The translations under genes and the position numbers were made by a program. From contig NZ_JAKGSG010000042.1 in the NCBI RefSeq assembly GCF_021568775.1, forward strand, positions 1 to 64,000: a stretch of 64,000 nt of DNA, in the 5' to 3' direction. This document shows positions 34,527-40,748 of this stretch, piece after piece; the stretch's first letter is position 1, and every line of letters begins with the position of its first letter. Below the pieces are notes generated by a model. That model did no database searches and was not told the origin of the DNA. It saw only the letters and a list, made by a program, of their open reading frames with translations. The DNA is from Antribacter soli. Its GTDB lineage: Bacteria; Actinomycetota; Actinomycetes; Actinomycetales; Cellulomonadaceae.

Positions 34527-35246
34527 ATGACCACCACGCTCGACACGCCTGTCCGTTCAGAACCCGTCCGCACAGAACCTGTCCGCACAGGACCGGTCCC
34601 CACGGTTCCGGCCGGCATCGGCCCGGCGCCGTCCGTCCAGTCGGTCCAGTCCGCTCCGGCGGCCCCGTCCGCTCCTGCCGTCGCCCCGTCGACCCCGGCA
34701 ACCTCGGCCACCCCGGCGATCACGTCCGGGATCCGTACGGCGCCGGTACCCCGCGCACCCACCACGAGTCCCTCGGTCGGAGGGGCCACGGCCGGCACGG
34801 CGGCCGCCGTCGGGCACCGCATCCGGAAGGTGCGGATGGGCAGCACGGCCTACCCGGACCTGCGGGAGACCGCCGAGGTGCGCGACGGCCGTCCCGCGCC
34901 CGAGCCGGAGGCGGTGCTGCCCGACCCGACGGCGCAGGTCTGCCGCGTGGTCCGCGCCGCAGTGGAGGTGCTGCGCGGCGAGCGGCCGGCAACGCAGCTC
35001 GCCCGCTGGGTAACGCCGCAGGTCTATGACCAGCTCTTGGAGCGCGGCCGCCTCATGCGTGAGGTCCTGCCGCCGCGGCCCGCCGCACACCCGGCGATGG
35101 TTCGCCGGGTGCGGCTCATGCGGATCGGCGAGACGGCGGCCGAGGCGGCGGTGATCCTGCAGGACGAAGGCCGGGTCCGGGCGGCGGCGGTCCGGCTGGA
35201 GGCGAGACGCGGCGTGTGGCGCGTCGCCTGCCTGGAGATCGGCTGA
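34527..35246 (+). CDS. Rv3235-family protein
   Basis: A 239-residue protein whose C-terminal half (from about residue 125, QVCRVVRAAVEVLRGERPATQLARWVTPQVYDQL) is typical of the actinobacterial Rv3235 family. Its N-terminal 120 residues are Pro/Thr/Val-rich and disordered, with a short peptide repeat PVRTE/PVRTG encoded by 15-bp units. In relatives it sits directly upstream of secA; here the next gene is a convergent kinase. AGGAGG precedes the ATG. Its function is unknown; a link to protein export or the envelope has been suggested by position only. Confidence 0.82.
   Translation: MTTTLDTPVRSEPVRTEPVRTGPVPTVPAGIGPAPSVQSVQSAPAAPSAPAVAPSTPATSATPAITSGIRTAPVPRAPTTSPSVGGATAGTAAAVGHRIRKVRMGSTAYPDLRETAEVRDGRPAPEPEAVLPDPTAQVCRVVRAAVEVLRGERPATQLARWVTPQVYDQLLERGRLMREVLPPRPAAHPAMVRRVRLMRIGETAAEAAVILQDEGRVRAAAVRLEARRGVWRVACLEIG
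34548..34592 (+). repeat. Three 15-bp tandem units inside the Rv3235-family gene
   Basis: In-frame units beginning CCTGTCCG or CCCGTCCG encode PVRSE, PVRTE and PVRTG, and a degenerate fourth copy follows. The array lies in the disordered N-terminus. Confidence 0.7.
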
Positions 35247-35270
35247 CCCCGCAGCGGTCGGTACGTGCGG

Positions 35271-35918
35271 TCAGGCCGTCCACTCCACGACGAGGTCGGC
35301 GTCGTCGCGGGTCCTGACGATCAGGTCGGCGTTGCGCTGGTCCGTCCCGAGCGCCCACGCACGGGCATCCGGCATCGGCTTGCCGTACGCGTGGTGCCGC
35401 GCGACCAGCCGCTCCAGCCGCAGGTCCTCGATCGGGTCCAGGTACCAGACCTCGGCCATGAGAGCGCGGGCTGCGGGCCACGCACCGGACGGGACGAGCA
35501 GGTAGTTGCCCTCGGAGATGACGAGCGGCACGGTGGACGGCACCTCGATCCCGGCAGCGATCGGTTCCTCGAGATCCCTCCGGAACGCCGGGGCGTACAC
35601 GGGCGGGTCGCCCCGGCCGGCCCGCGCCAGCCGCTCGACGAGCGTCGCGTACCCGGTGTCGTCGAACGTGTCGATCGCGCCCTTCCGGTCGCGGCTGCCG
35701 TGCCGCTCCAGGACCGCGTTCGACAGGTGGAAGCCGTCCATCCCTGCCACCACCGCCAGGTCGGGGCCGAGGGCCGCGGCCAGCACCTCCGCGAGGGTCG
35801 ACTTGCCGGCGCCGGGCGCACCCGTCAGGCCGAGGACGCGCCGCTCCCCCGCCACGGCGAGCGCCTTTGCGCGGGCGACCAGGTCGTGGGTGGTCAGCGG
35901 GACGGCGTTCCGGCTCAT
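35271..35918 (-). CDS. P-loop nucleoside/sugar kinase (uridine-kinase/PRK-like)
   Basis: A 215-residue kinase of the phosphoribulokinase/uridine kinase group. Walker A is GLTGAPGAGKSTLAEVLA, the DGFH motif appears as GMDGFHLSNAVL, and the Lys/Arg region follows (RRDLEEPIAAGIEV). VWYLDPIEDLRLERLVARHH and GKPMPDARAWALGTDQRNA complete a form common in actinobacteria for kinases acting on fructose-like or pantothenate-like substrates. The ATG overlaps the pfkB-type stop as ATGA, so both kinases are probably co-translated and share a pathway, perhaps for an unusual sugar or nucleoside. Confidence 0.85.
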   Translation of the reverse strand: MSRNAVPLTTHDLVARAKALAVAGERRVLGLTGAPGAGKSTLAEVLAAALGPDLAVVAGMDGFHLSNAVLERHGSRDRKGAIDTFDDTGYATLVERLARAGRGDPPVYAPAFRRDLEEPIAAGIEVPSTVPLVISEGNYLLVPSGAWPAARALMAEVWYLDPIEDLRLERLVARHHAYGKPMPDARAWALGTDQRNADLIVRTRDDADLVVEWTA

Positions 35919-36877
35919 GGCGAGACGGTACCGATCTCGGCCAGCCATTCGCGCGGCCCCACGTGCGCGACCCGGGTCGACGCGACACGCGCCGCGAACG
36001 CGCAGGCGTCCGGCAGGTCGTCGCCGCGGGCGAGCGCAACGACCAGGGCGCCGTGGAACGCGTCACCGGCGCCGAGCGTGTCGCGCGCCGCAACCTGCGG
36101 CACGTCCACCGTGCCCCGTCGGCCGTCGGCCTCCGCCCACTCGACAGGGTCGGGGCCGTGAGTCACCACGAGCGCACGCGGCCCGGGGGGCGCGGCGTCC
36201 ACCGCGTGCGGCGCTGCCATGTCGGCGCGGGCACCGCCGTCGGGCAGCGTCACGCCGGCGTCCGGCGGCAGGGCGAAGTCGGCGGAGCAGGCCGCGACGT
36301 CGGCTGCAGGGAGGAGCTCCGCGAACACCGGGCGCCAGCGACCGGCGTCGAGCACGACCTGTGGGCGGGGCTCGAGCTCGTGGACAAAGGCGAGGACCGC
36401 CCGTGCGATCGCCGGGTGGTGCCCGTCGAGCAAGACGATGTCCGGGCGCGGTAGCGCTCCCAGGGCGTCCGGTGTGGGGACGGCGTCGGAAGGAGCGAGG
36501 GTCGCGTCCGGCGAGACGACGGACCGGTCGCCGGTGACGTCGTCGACGAGCACGGCCGACACGGCCAGGAGGGTGTCGTCGCGGGGTGCGACGTCGTGCA
36601 CCTCGACGCTGTATCGCTCCAGGTCACGGCGGGCGACGCTGCCCACGGGACCGGTGCCGATGACACTCACGAGAACGGCCCGCACACCGAGCGCCGCGGC
36701 TGTGACAGCGGCGTTGGCGGCCGGTCCGCCGGCCGAGACGTCCTGCCTCAAGGCTGTGATCTTCTGGTTGGGTCCGGGCCGTGCGGCGGCACGATGGAGC
36801 ACGTCAAGCGTGGTAAGACCAGCGAACCAGCAGGTCAATGCTGGTTTTTCGGGTGGCTCGGCGGGGTTGTCGGGCAT
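35915..36877 (-). CDS. PfkB-family carbohydrate/nucleoside kinase
   Basis: A 320-residue ribokinase-fold enzyme. The N-terminal glycine pair is in VSAGGPAANAAVTAAALG, and signature 2 is DTLGAGDAFHGALVVALARG with catalytic Asp. There are no transporters or sugar-specific enzymes alongside, and the substrate (ribose-like, fructose-like or nucleoside) cannot be told. It is the first gene of a two-kinase operon and divergent from the DinB-ankyrin gene across only 63 bp, so their promoters must be close or overlapping. Confidence 0.9.
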   Translation of the reverse strand: MPDNPAEPPEKPALTCWFAGLTTLDVLHRAAARPGPNQKITALRQDVSAGGPAANAAVTAAALGVRAVLVSVIGTGPVGSVARRDLERYSVEVHDVAPRDDTLLAVSAVLVDDVTGDRSVVSPDATLAPSDAVPTPDALGALPRPDIVLLDGHHPAIARAVLAFVHELEPRPQVVLDAGRWRPVFAELLPAADVAACSADFALPPDAGVTLPDGGARADMAAPHAVDAAPPGPRALVVTHGPDPVEWAEADGRRGTVDVPQVAARDTLGAGDAFHGALVVALARGDDLPDACAFAARVASTRVAHVGPREWLAEIGTVSP

Positions 36878-36940
36878 GTGCTGAGGCTACGTCAAGAGTC
36901 GCCCCCGCAGGTGTGGGTGACCCGTCCTAGGCTCGTTTGC

Positions 36941-37870
36941 ATGGGTGATACCTGGCGCACGCTGATCCTCGACCAGCTCGACTTCTACTGGGCCGCCCAC
37001 CTGTGGCCCCGCCTCGAAGGTCTCACGGACGACGAGTACCTGTGGGAGCCCGTGGACGGTTCCTGGAGCGTGCGCCCGGGACCGGACGGCCGGCCTGAGC
37101 TCGAGCAGACCTCGCCCGACCCGCCGCTGCCGCCCGTGACGACCATCGCGTGGCGCATGGTGCACGTGGGCCGGGACGTGCTCGGCCGCCGGGCAAAGGC
37201 GCTCTTCGGGCCGACCGACGCACCGCCGGACGCCGACATGTACGACCCGCGCCACTGGCCGGTAACCCCCGTCACCGCGTCCGAGGGCCTCGCGATGCTC
37301 GAGGAGGGGTATACCCGGTGGCGGGACGGCATCGCCGCGCTCGACGACGAGGCGCTGCTGCGACCCATCGGCCCGAAGGGGGGTCCGTTCGCGGACGACA
37401 CCATGGCGGGGCTCGCGCTGCACCTGAACCGGGAGACGACGGCGCACGGCGCGGAGATCTGCCTGCTGCGTGACCTGTACCGGGCGTACCGGGACCGCGA
37501 GGAACCACTCGTGGCGGCCGCGCTCGCGGGGCGCAGCGACGACGTCGCCGGGCTCCTCGCCCGCGGTGCGGGCTCTGGCGTCCGTGCGACGCGACCCGCC
37601 CTGGTCACCGAGGCGGCCGGCTTGCGGCACTGGCCCGTCGTGCGCCTCCTCGTCGAGGACGGCTTCGAACCGTCGCCCGAGGCGCCCGGCCCGCTGCACT
37701 ACGCGGCCGCCGCAGGCGCGGACGACGAGGTGCGATTCCTGCTGGACCACGGTGCGGACCCCACGGCGGCCGACCCCGTGTGGGCCAGGCCGCCGGCGGG
37801 CTGGGCCGAGTTCTTCGGGCACGGGCGGCTGGCCGAGCTCCTGTCTGTGGATAACCACGACCAAGCCTGA
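36941..37870 (+). CDS. DinB-like domain fused to ankyrin repeats
   Basis: A 309-residue protein in two parts. Residues 1-185 form a DinB/MDMPI four-helix-bundle domain (ILDQLDFYWAAHLWPRLEGLTDDEYLWEP; IAWRMVHVGRDVLGRRA; LHLNRETTAHGAEICLLRDLYR), with the His residues expected for a metal site. The remaining residues carry three short ankyrin-like repeats (AALAGRSDDVAGLLARGAG; EAAGLRHWPVVRLLVEDGF; PLHYAAAAGADDEVRFLLDHGADPTAADP). This fusion is uncommon; DinB proteins mostly act alone as thiol or mycothiol-dependent enzymes, and the ankyrin part suggests protein binding. ATG 36941 has a weak AGG upstream. Confidence 0.82.
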   Translation: MGDTWRTLILDQLDFYWAAHLWPRLEGLTDDEYLWEPVDGSWSVRPGPDGRPELEQTSPDPPLPPVTTIAWRMVHVGRDVLGRRAKALFGPTDAPPDADMYDPRHWPVTPVTASEGLAMLEEGYTRWRDGIAALDDEALLRPIGPKGGPFADDTMAGLALHLNRETTAHGAEICLLRDLYRAYRDREEPLVAAALAGRSDDVAGLLARGAGSGVRATRPALVTEAAGLRHWPVVRLLVEDGFEPSPEAPGPLHYAAAAGADDEVRFLLDHGADPTAADPVWARPPAGWAEFFGHGRLAELLSVDNHDQA

Positions 37871-37894
37871 TCAACATCGGTCATGCTGGATGTC

Positions 37895-38317
37895 ATGACT
37901 GCTACCGCACCCATCCAGCACGGTGTCCCGCTGACCGACGACGGGGCGCTGCTCGCACTCGCCGAGTTCCTCCACCGTGGCGCCGACCCGCTCGAACGCA
38001 CCCTCTGGTCGGTGATGCTCGACAGCGAGCGCCGCCCGCTGCCCGCCCTCCTGCCGGTCGACGACGTGCCGGCCGAGCCGGACCCGCGGGCCGTCCGGCA
38101 CGTCGGCCGGCTCTGGGACGAGCTCCTCGAAGAGCTGCCGGGCGCCGGGCTCGTCCTCGTCCTGGAGCGCCCCGGCCCCGAGCTGGTCACGGACGCCGAC
38201 CGGGCGTGGGCGTCGGGCCTGCGAGCCACCGCCGAGGCGCGCGGACTGCCGGTCCTGGCGTTCTTCGTCGCGTCCGACGACGGCGTGCGCCCGCTGGCAC
38301 CGGACGACGCGGCCTGA
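37895..38317 (+). CDS. Hypothetical soluble protein
   Basis: A 140-residue Leu/Asp/Pro-rich protein without signal or membrane segment. It has a repeated alternation of helices and strands (GALLALAEFLHRGADPLERTLWSVML; GAGLVLVLERPGPELVTDADRAWASGLRA; LPVLAFFVASDDGVRPL). The composition looks like actual coding sequence, but I do not recognise the family. ATG 37883 (four residues longer) is an alternative start. It follows the DinB-ankyrin gene by 24 nt, and may be co-transcribed. Confidence 0.6.
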   Translation: MTATAPIQHGVPLTDDGALLALAEFLHRGADPLERTLWSVMLDSERRPLPALLPVDDVPAEPDPRAVRHVGRLWDELLEELPGAGLVLVLERPGPELVTDADRAWASGLRATAEARGLPVLAFFVASDDGVRPLAPDDAA

Positions 38318-38361
38318 CCGGCGCCCGTGCTGTCACGCCTGGACCGGCCTGTCGTGGGTAT

Positions 38362-38401
38362 GGAATCGGCGTGAATCCGGGCCCGAATTCACGCCGATTC
38401 C
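38362..38401. terminator. Long hairpin between convergent genes
   Basis: Nineteen of 20 bp pair in a nearly loopless stem centred on CGGGCCCG at 38378-38385, with one C-A mismatch. It separates the hypothetical gene (plus) from the TipA-like regulator (minus). Confidence 0.75.
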
Positions 38402-38441
38402 CACACCACGCGGGCGGGCGGCGGCGGACAGCGAAGGCCGC

Positions 38442-39200
38442 TCAGAACTCCCGGTCCGCGTACGCGCGCAGCGTGTCCCGGACGAAGGTCGCGCCCTCGA
38501 CGCCGCCGTAGTTCGCGGCGAACCGCGGGTCCGCGACGTACATGTCGCCGAGGCCGAGCAGGTACTCGGCCGTCGGGCGGCCGTGCTCCGACCCGGGCGT
38601 GCCCGGGATCGAGCCCAGCCACTCGGCGTGCCGCGCCGCGAGCGCCTGCGCCTCGTCGCCCGCCGGGTCGATCCCGGCCTCGGCGGCGGCGATCCAGTCG
38701 CGCCCGAGCTCCTCGGCCCGGGCGCGCCACTCGCGCTGCCCCTCCGTGCTGAGCCCCCGCCACCAGGCGTCGCCGCGGGCGTAGGCGTCACGCCCCCAGC
38801 GCTCCTCCACCTCGTCCTTGTACTGCGTGTGGTCGAAACCGTCGAGCATGTCGCCGGCCATGATGTCCTCCTCCTTCTCGAGTGCCGTGATGGTCCGTTC
38901 CACGGAGGCGGCCTGCCGCGCCAGGCGTTCCTGCTCGGCGTGCAGCCACTGCAGGTGGGTGCGCAACGCACGACGTTCGTCGCCCTGGGCGTCGAGCGCC
39001 TCGGCGATCGCGCCGAGGCCGACGCCCAGCTCGCGCAGCAGCAGGATCCGTTGCAGGCGCACGAGGGCGTCGCGGTCGTAGTGCCGCAGGCCCCCGGAGC
39101 CCACCCGGGTCGGGCGCAGCAGCCCGATGGCGTCGTAGTGCCGCAGGGTGCGGCTCGTCGTGCCGGAGAGCCGCGCCACCTCCTGAATGGACCAGTCCAT
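38442..39200 (-). CDS. MerR-family regulator with TipA-S-like antibiotic-binding domain
   Basis: A 252-residue regulator. The N-terminal MerR winged helix (SIQEVARLSGTTSRTLRHYDAIGLLRPTRVG with wing GLRHYDRDALVRLQRILLLRELG) is followed by a long dimer helix, then a TipAS-like domain (GFDHTQYKDEVEERWG; YVADPRFAANYGGVEGATFVRDTLRAYA). In Streptomyces TipAL binds thiopeptides in this domain and activates drug-response genes. TipA proteins of this type share the ending ANYGG..GA.FVRDA. A putative operator lies 16-34 bp upstream of its own start. A target gene is not evident beyond itself. Confidence 0.9.
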   Translation of the reverse strand: MDWSIQEVARLSGTTSRTLRHYDAIGLLRPTRVGSGGLRHYDRDALVRLQRILLLRELGVGLGAIAEALDAQGDERRALRTHLQWLHAEQERLARQAASVERTITALEKEEDIMAGDMLDGFDHTQYKDEVEERWGRDAYARGDAWWRGLSTEGQREWRARAEELGRDWIAAAEAGIDPAGDEAQALAARHAEWLGSIPGTPGSEHGRPTAEYLLGLGDMYVADPRFAANYGGVEGATFVRDTLRAYADREF

Positions 39201-39215
39201 GTCTGAGACGGTAGA

Positions 39216-39234
39216 GGTTGACGTTGCGTCAACC
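39216..39234 (-). promoter_or_regulatory. Palindromic operator/-35 region of the TipA-like gene
   Basis: GGTTGACG-TTG-CGTCAACC forms perfect 8-bp arms with 3-nt centre. The minus strand reads TTGACG as -35 inside it. MerR-family proteins bind dyads overlapping the promoter spacer and often autoregulate. Binding is inferred from position and family. Confidence 0.6.
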
Positions 39235-39268
39235 GCAAGTGCTCAAGCGTCGGCGCCGTCGAAGGGCT

Positions 39269-39880
39269 TCAGTCCGGGTCCGCCGGGGCCGCTTCCCCGG
39301 CCCGGGCGAACTCCTCGTCGAGGATCGCGTAGACCCCCGTGTCCGCCCACTCACCCCTGAACCACAGGTCCCGGACGAAGTGCGCCTCCTCCCGCAGGCC
39401 GAGCCGGCGGCACAGTCGGATCGACGCGTCGTTGCGGGGGTCGAGCTCGGCGACGACGCGGTGCAGGCCGAGTCGGCGGAACGCGAGCCCGAGCACGGCC
39501 CGGGCCGCCTCGCTGGCGTAGCCCTGGCCGTGGTGGTCGGGGTGGAAGGTCCAGCCGATCTCGCCGGTCCGGTTCGGCACGCTCTTGAGCTGGAAGTACA
39601 CGTCGCCGAGGAGCCGCCCGTCGGACCGGCGCTCCACGGCGATCTGCACGTAGTCGCCGGTGCGCTCCAACCGGTCGTGCGCCACGTACTCAGTGACCCT
39701 CTCGGCAACACGCGCGCGGTCCCGCGGCTCGAACAGGAGGTAGCGACACACGTCCTCGCGCGACTGGTACGCGTGCACCGCGTCGGCGTCGGCCAGCCGC
39801 ATCGGCCGCAGCACGAGCCGTTCGGTGGGGATCGGCTCCGCGAACGTGTACGGGCGCTCGAGGCCGGGCTCGTCCGTCAT
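39269..39880 (-). CDS. GNAT-family N-acetyltransferase (RimJ/RimL-like)
   Basis: A 203-residue acetyl-CoA-dependent acetyltransferase of the RimJ-like subgroup. The acetyl-CoA motif V-x-x-x-x-Q/H-G-x-G is seen in WTFHPDHHGQGYASEAARAVLGLAF. Other family signs are TERLVLRPMRLADADAV, VYFQLKSVPNRTGEIGW and ELDPRNDASIRLCRRLGLREEAHF. It probably modifies the N-terminus of a protein or a small amine; the target is unknown. ATG 39880 is supported by GAGG upstream, whereas the longer frame does not look coding. Confidence 0.88.
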   Translation of the reverse strand: MTDEPGLERPYTFAEPIPTERLVLRPMRLADADAVHAYQSREDVCRYLLFEPRDRARVAERVTEYVAHDRLERTGDYVQIAVERRSDGRLLGDVYFQLKSVPNRTGEIGWTFHPDHHGQGYASEAARAVLGLAFRRLGLHRVVAELDPRNDASIRLCRRLGLREEAHFVRDLWFRGEWADTGVYAILDEEFARAGEAAPADPD

Positions 39881-40026
39881 GCCTCGACGGTAGCGGTCGG
39901 CCCGACGGCGGACGAGTCGCCCGGGTGGACCGCGTCCCGTGCCGCTCCCGGCGTCCTGGCGATCCACGTGGACGGTGGGTTCTCGGTTCACTGACGGAGG
40001 CGGCCAGCCGGTGCCACGATGGCCAC

Positions 40027-40425
40027 ATGATCGATCACGTCAGCATCAACTGCGCGGACCTCAGCAGGGCGAAGGCGTTCTACGACGCCGTGCTCGGCAC
40101 GCTCGGGATCTCCCGGCAGCGCGACTTCGGCGAGGGCGTCGACTTCGGCGAGGCCGTCGGCTACGGCACCGAGGGCCAGCCGGACTTCTGGCTCGGCCGC
40201 TTCGATGACATGGGCCCGAACCGGGAGATCCACGTCGCATTCCGGGCGAAGGACGCCGCGGCCGTCCGCGCGTTCTACGACGCCGCGCTGGCGTTCGGCG
40301 CCGAGCCGCTGCACGCGCCCCGCGTCTGGCCCGAGTACCACCAGCACTACTTCGCGGCCTACGTCCGCGACCCGGACGGCAACAACGTCGAGGCCGTGAC
40401 GCACAGCTACCAGGGCGAGGGCTGA
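40027..40425 (+). CDS. VOC-superfamily protein (glyoxalase/bleomycin-resistance-like)
   Basis: A 132-residue protein with two VOC modules. It begins IDHVSINCADLSRAKAFYDAVLG, with first metal-site His, continues with REIHVAFRAKDAAAVRAFYDAAL, and ends YVRDPDGNNVEAVTH, where Glu is expected as a metal ligand. This is the typical short form used in glyoxalases, dioxygenases or antibiotic-binding proteins. Its start codon is divergent from the GNAT gene across 146 bp. The substrate is unknown. Confidence 0.88.
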   Translation: MIDHVSINCADLSRAKAFYDAVLGTLGISRQRDFGEGVDFGEAVGYGTEGQPDFWLGRFDDMGPNREIHVAFRAKDAAAVRAFYDAALAFGAEPLHAPRVWPEYHQHYFAAYVRDPDGNNVEAVTHSYQGEG

Positions 40426-40479
40426 GGCCGCCCGACGCCGGACCGCTCGCTCCGGGTACCTCAGGCCGCCGCCGCTGAA

Positions 40480-40505
40480 GCCGGCGTCCGATGCCGGACG
40501 CCGGC
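40480..40505. terminator. Hairpin between VOC and small Cys-protein genes
   Basis: A perfect 11-bp stem (GCCGGCGTCCG with its complement) around an ATGC loop lies between two convergent gene ends. Confidence 0.7.
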
Positions 40506-40514
40506 CCCGCGGGC

Positions 40515-40685
40515 TCAGCGCGAGAAGAGCCGCGCCAGGAAGCCCTTGGCGCCGTCCTTCGGCCCGCTGTCGTGGCCGGCGCACCACTGGGCCGCCGGGA
40601 CACCGCGCCGGACGTCCTCGACGTGCTGGCCGCAACCGGCCCAGGTCGTCTTGCCGCACTGGCGGCAGGTGGTCGCGCTACACAT
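40515..40685 (-). CDS. Small CxxC protein of the redox/persulfide locus
   Basis: A 56-residue protein starting MCSATTCRQCGKTTWAGCGQ, with HVEDVRRGVP after it. It belongs to a small actinobacterial family with the fixed pattern CxxCGK(T)TWxGCGxHV, probably a metal or redox Cys site (Cys2, Cys7, Cys10, Cys18, Cys35). The rest is basic and short (GFLARLFSR). GGAAGG precedes the ATG by about 6 nt. It is divergent from the CoA-disulfide reductase-rhodanese gene with one palindrome between them, so both are likely controlled by the same CstR-like repressor. A role in sulfur or metal handling is inferred. Confidence 0.75.
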   Translation of the reverse strand: MCSATTCRQCGKTTWAGCGQHVEDVRRGVPAAQWCAGHDSGPKDGAKGFLARLFSR

Positions 40686-40716
40686 GGAGGTTCCTTCCGT
40701 CGGGAGACGATACGCG

Positions 40717-40746
40717 GAGCAGCATACCCCGGGGGGTATGCTGCTC
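40717..40746. promoter_or_regulatory. CsoR/CstR-type operator between divergent genes
   Basis: A perfect inverted repeat of 14-bp arms (GAGCAGCATACCCC) around a GG centre. ATACCCC-n-GGGGTAT is the G/C-tract operator form of CsoR-family repressors. It ends 2 nt before the ATG of the reductase at 40749 and 31 nt before the ATG of the small Cys gene at 40685, so bound repressor would block both transcripts. Confidence 0.82.
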
Positions 40747-40748
40747 GT

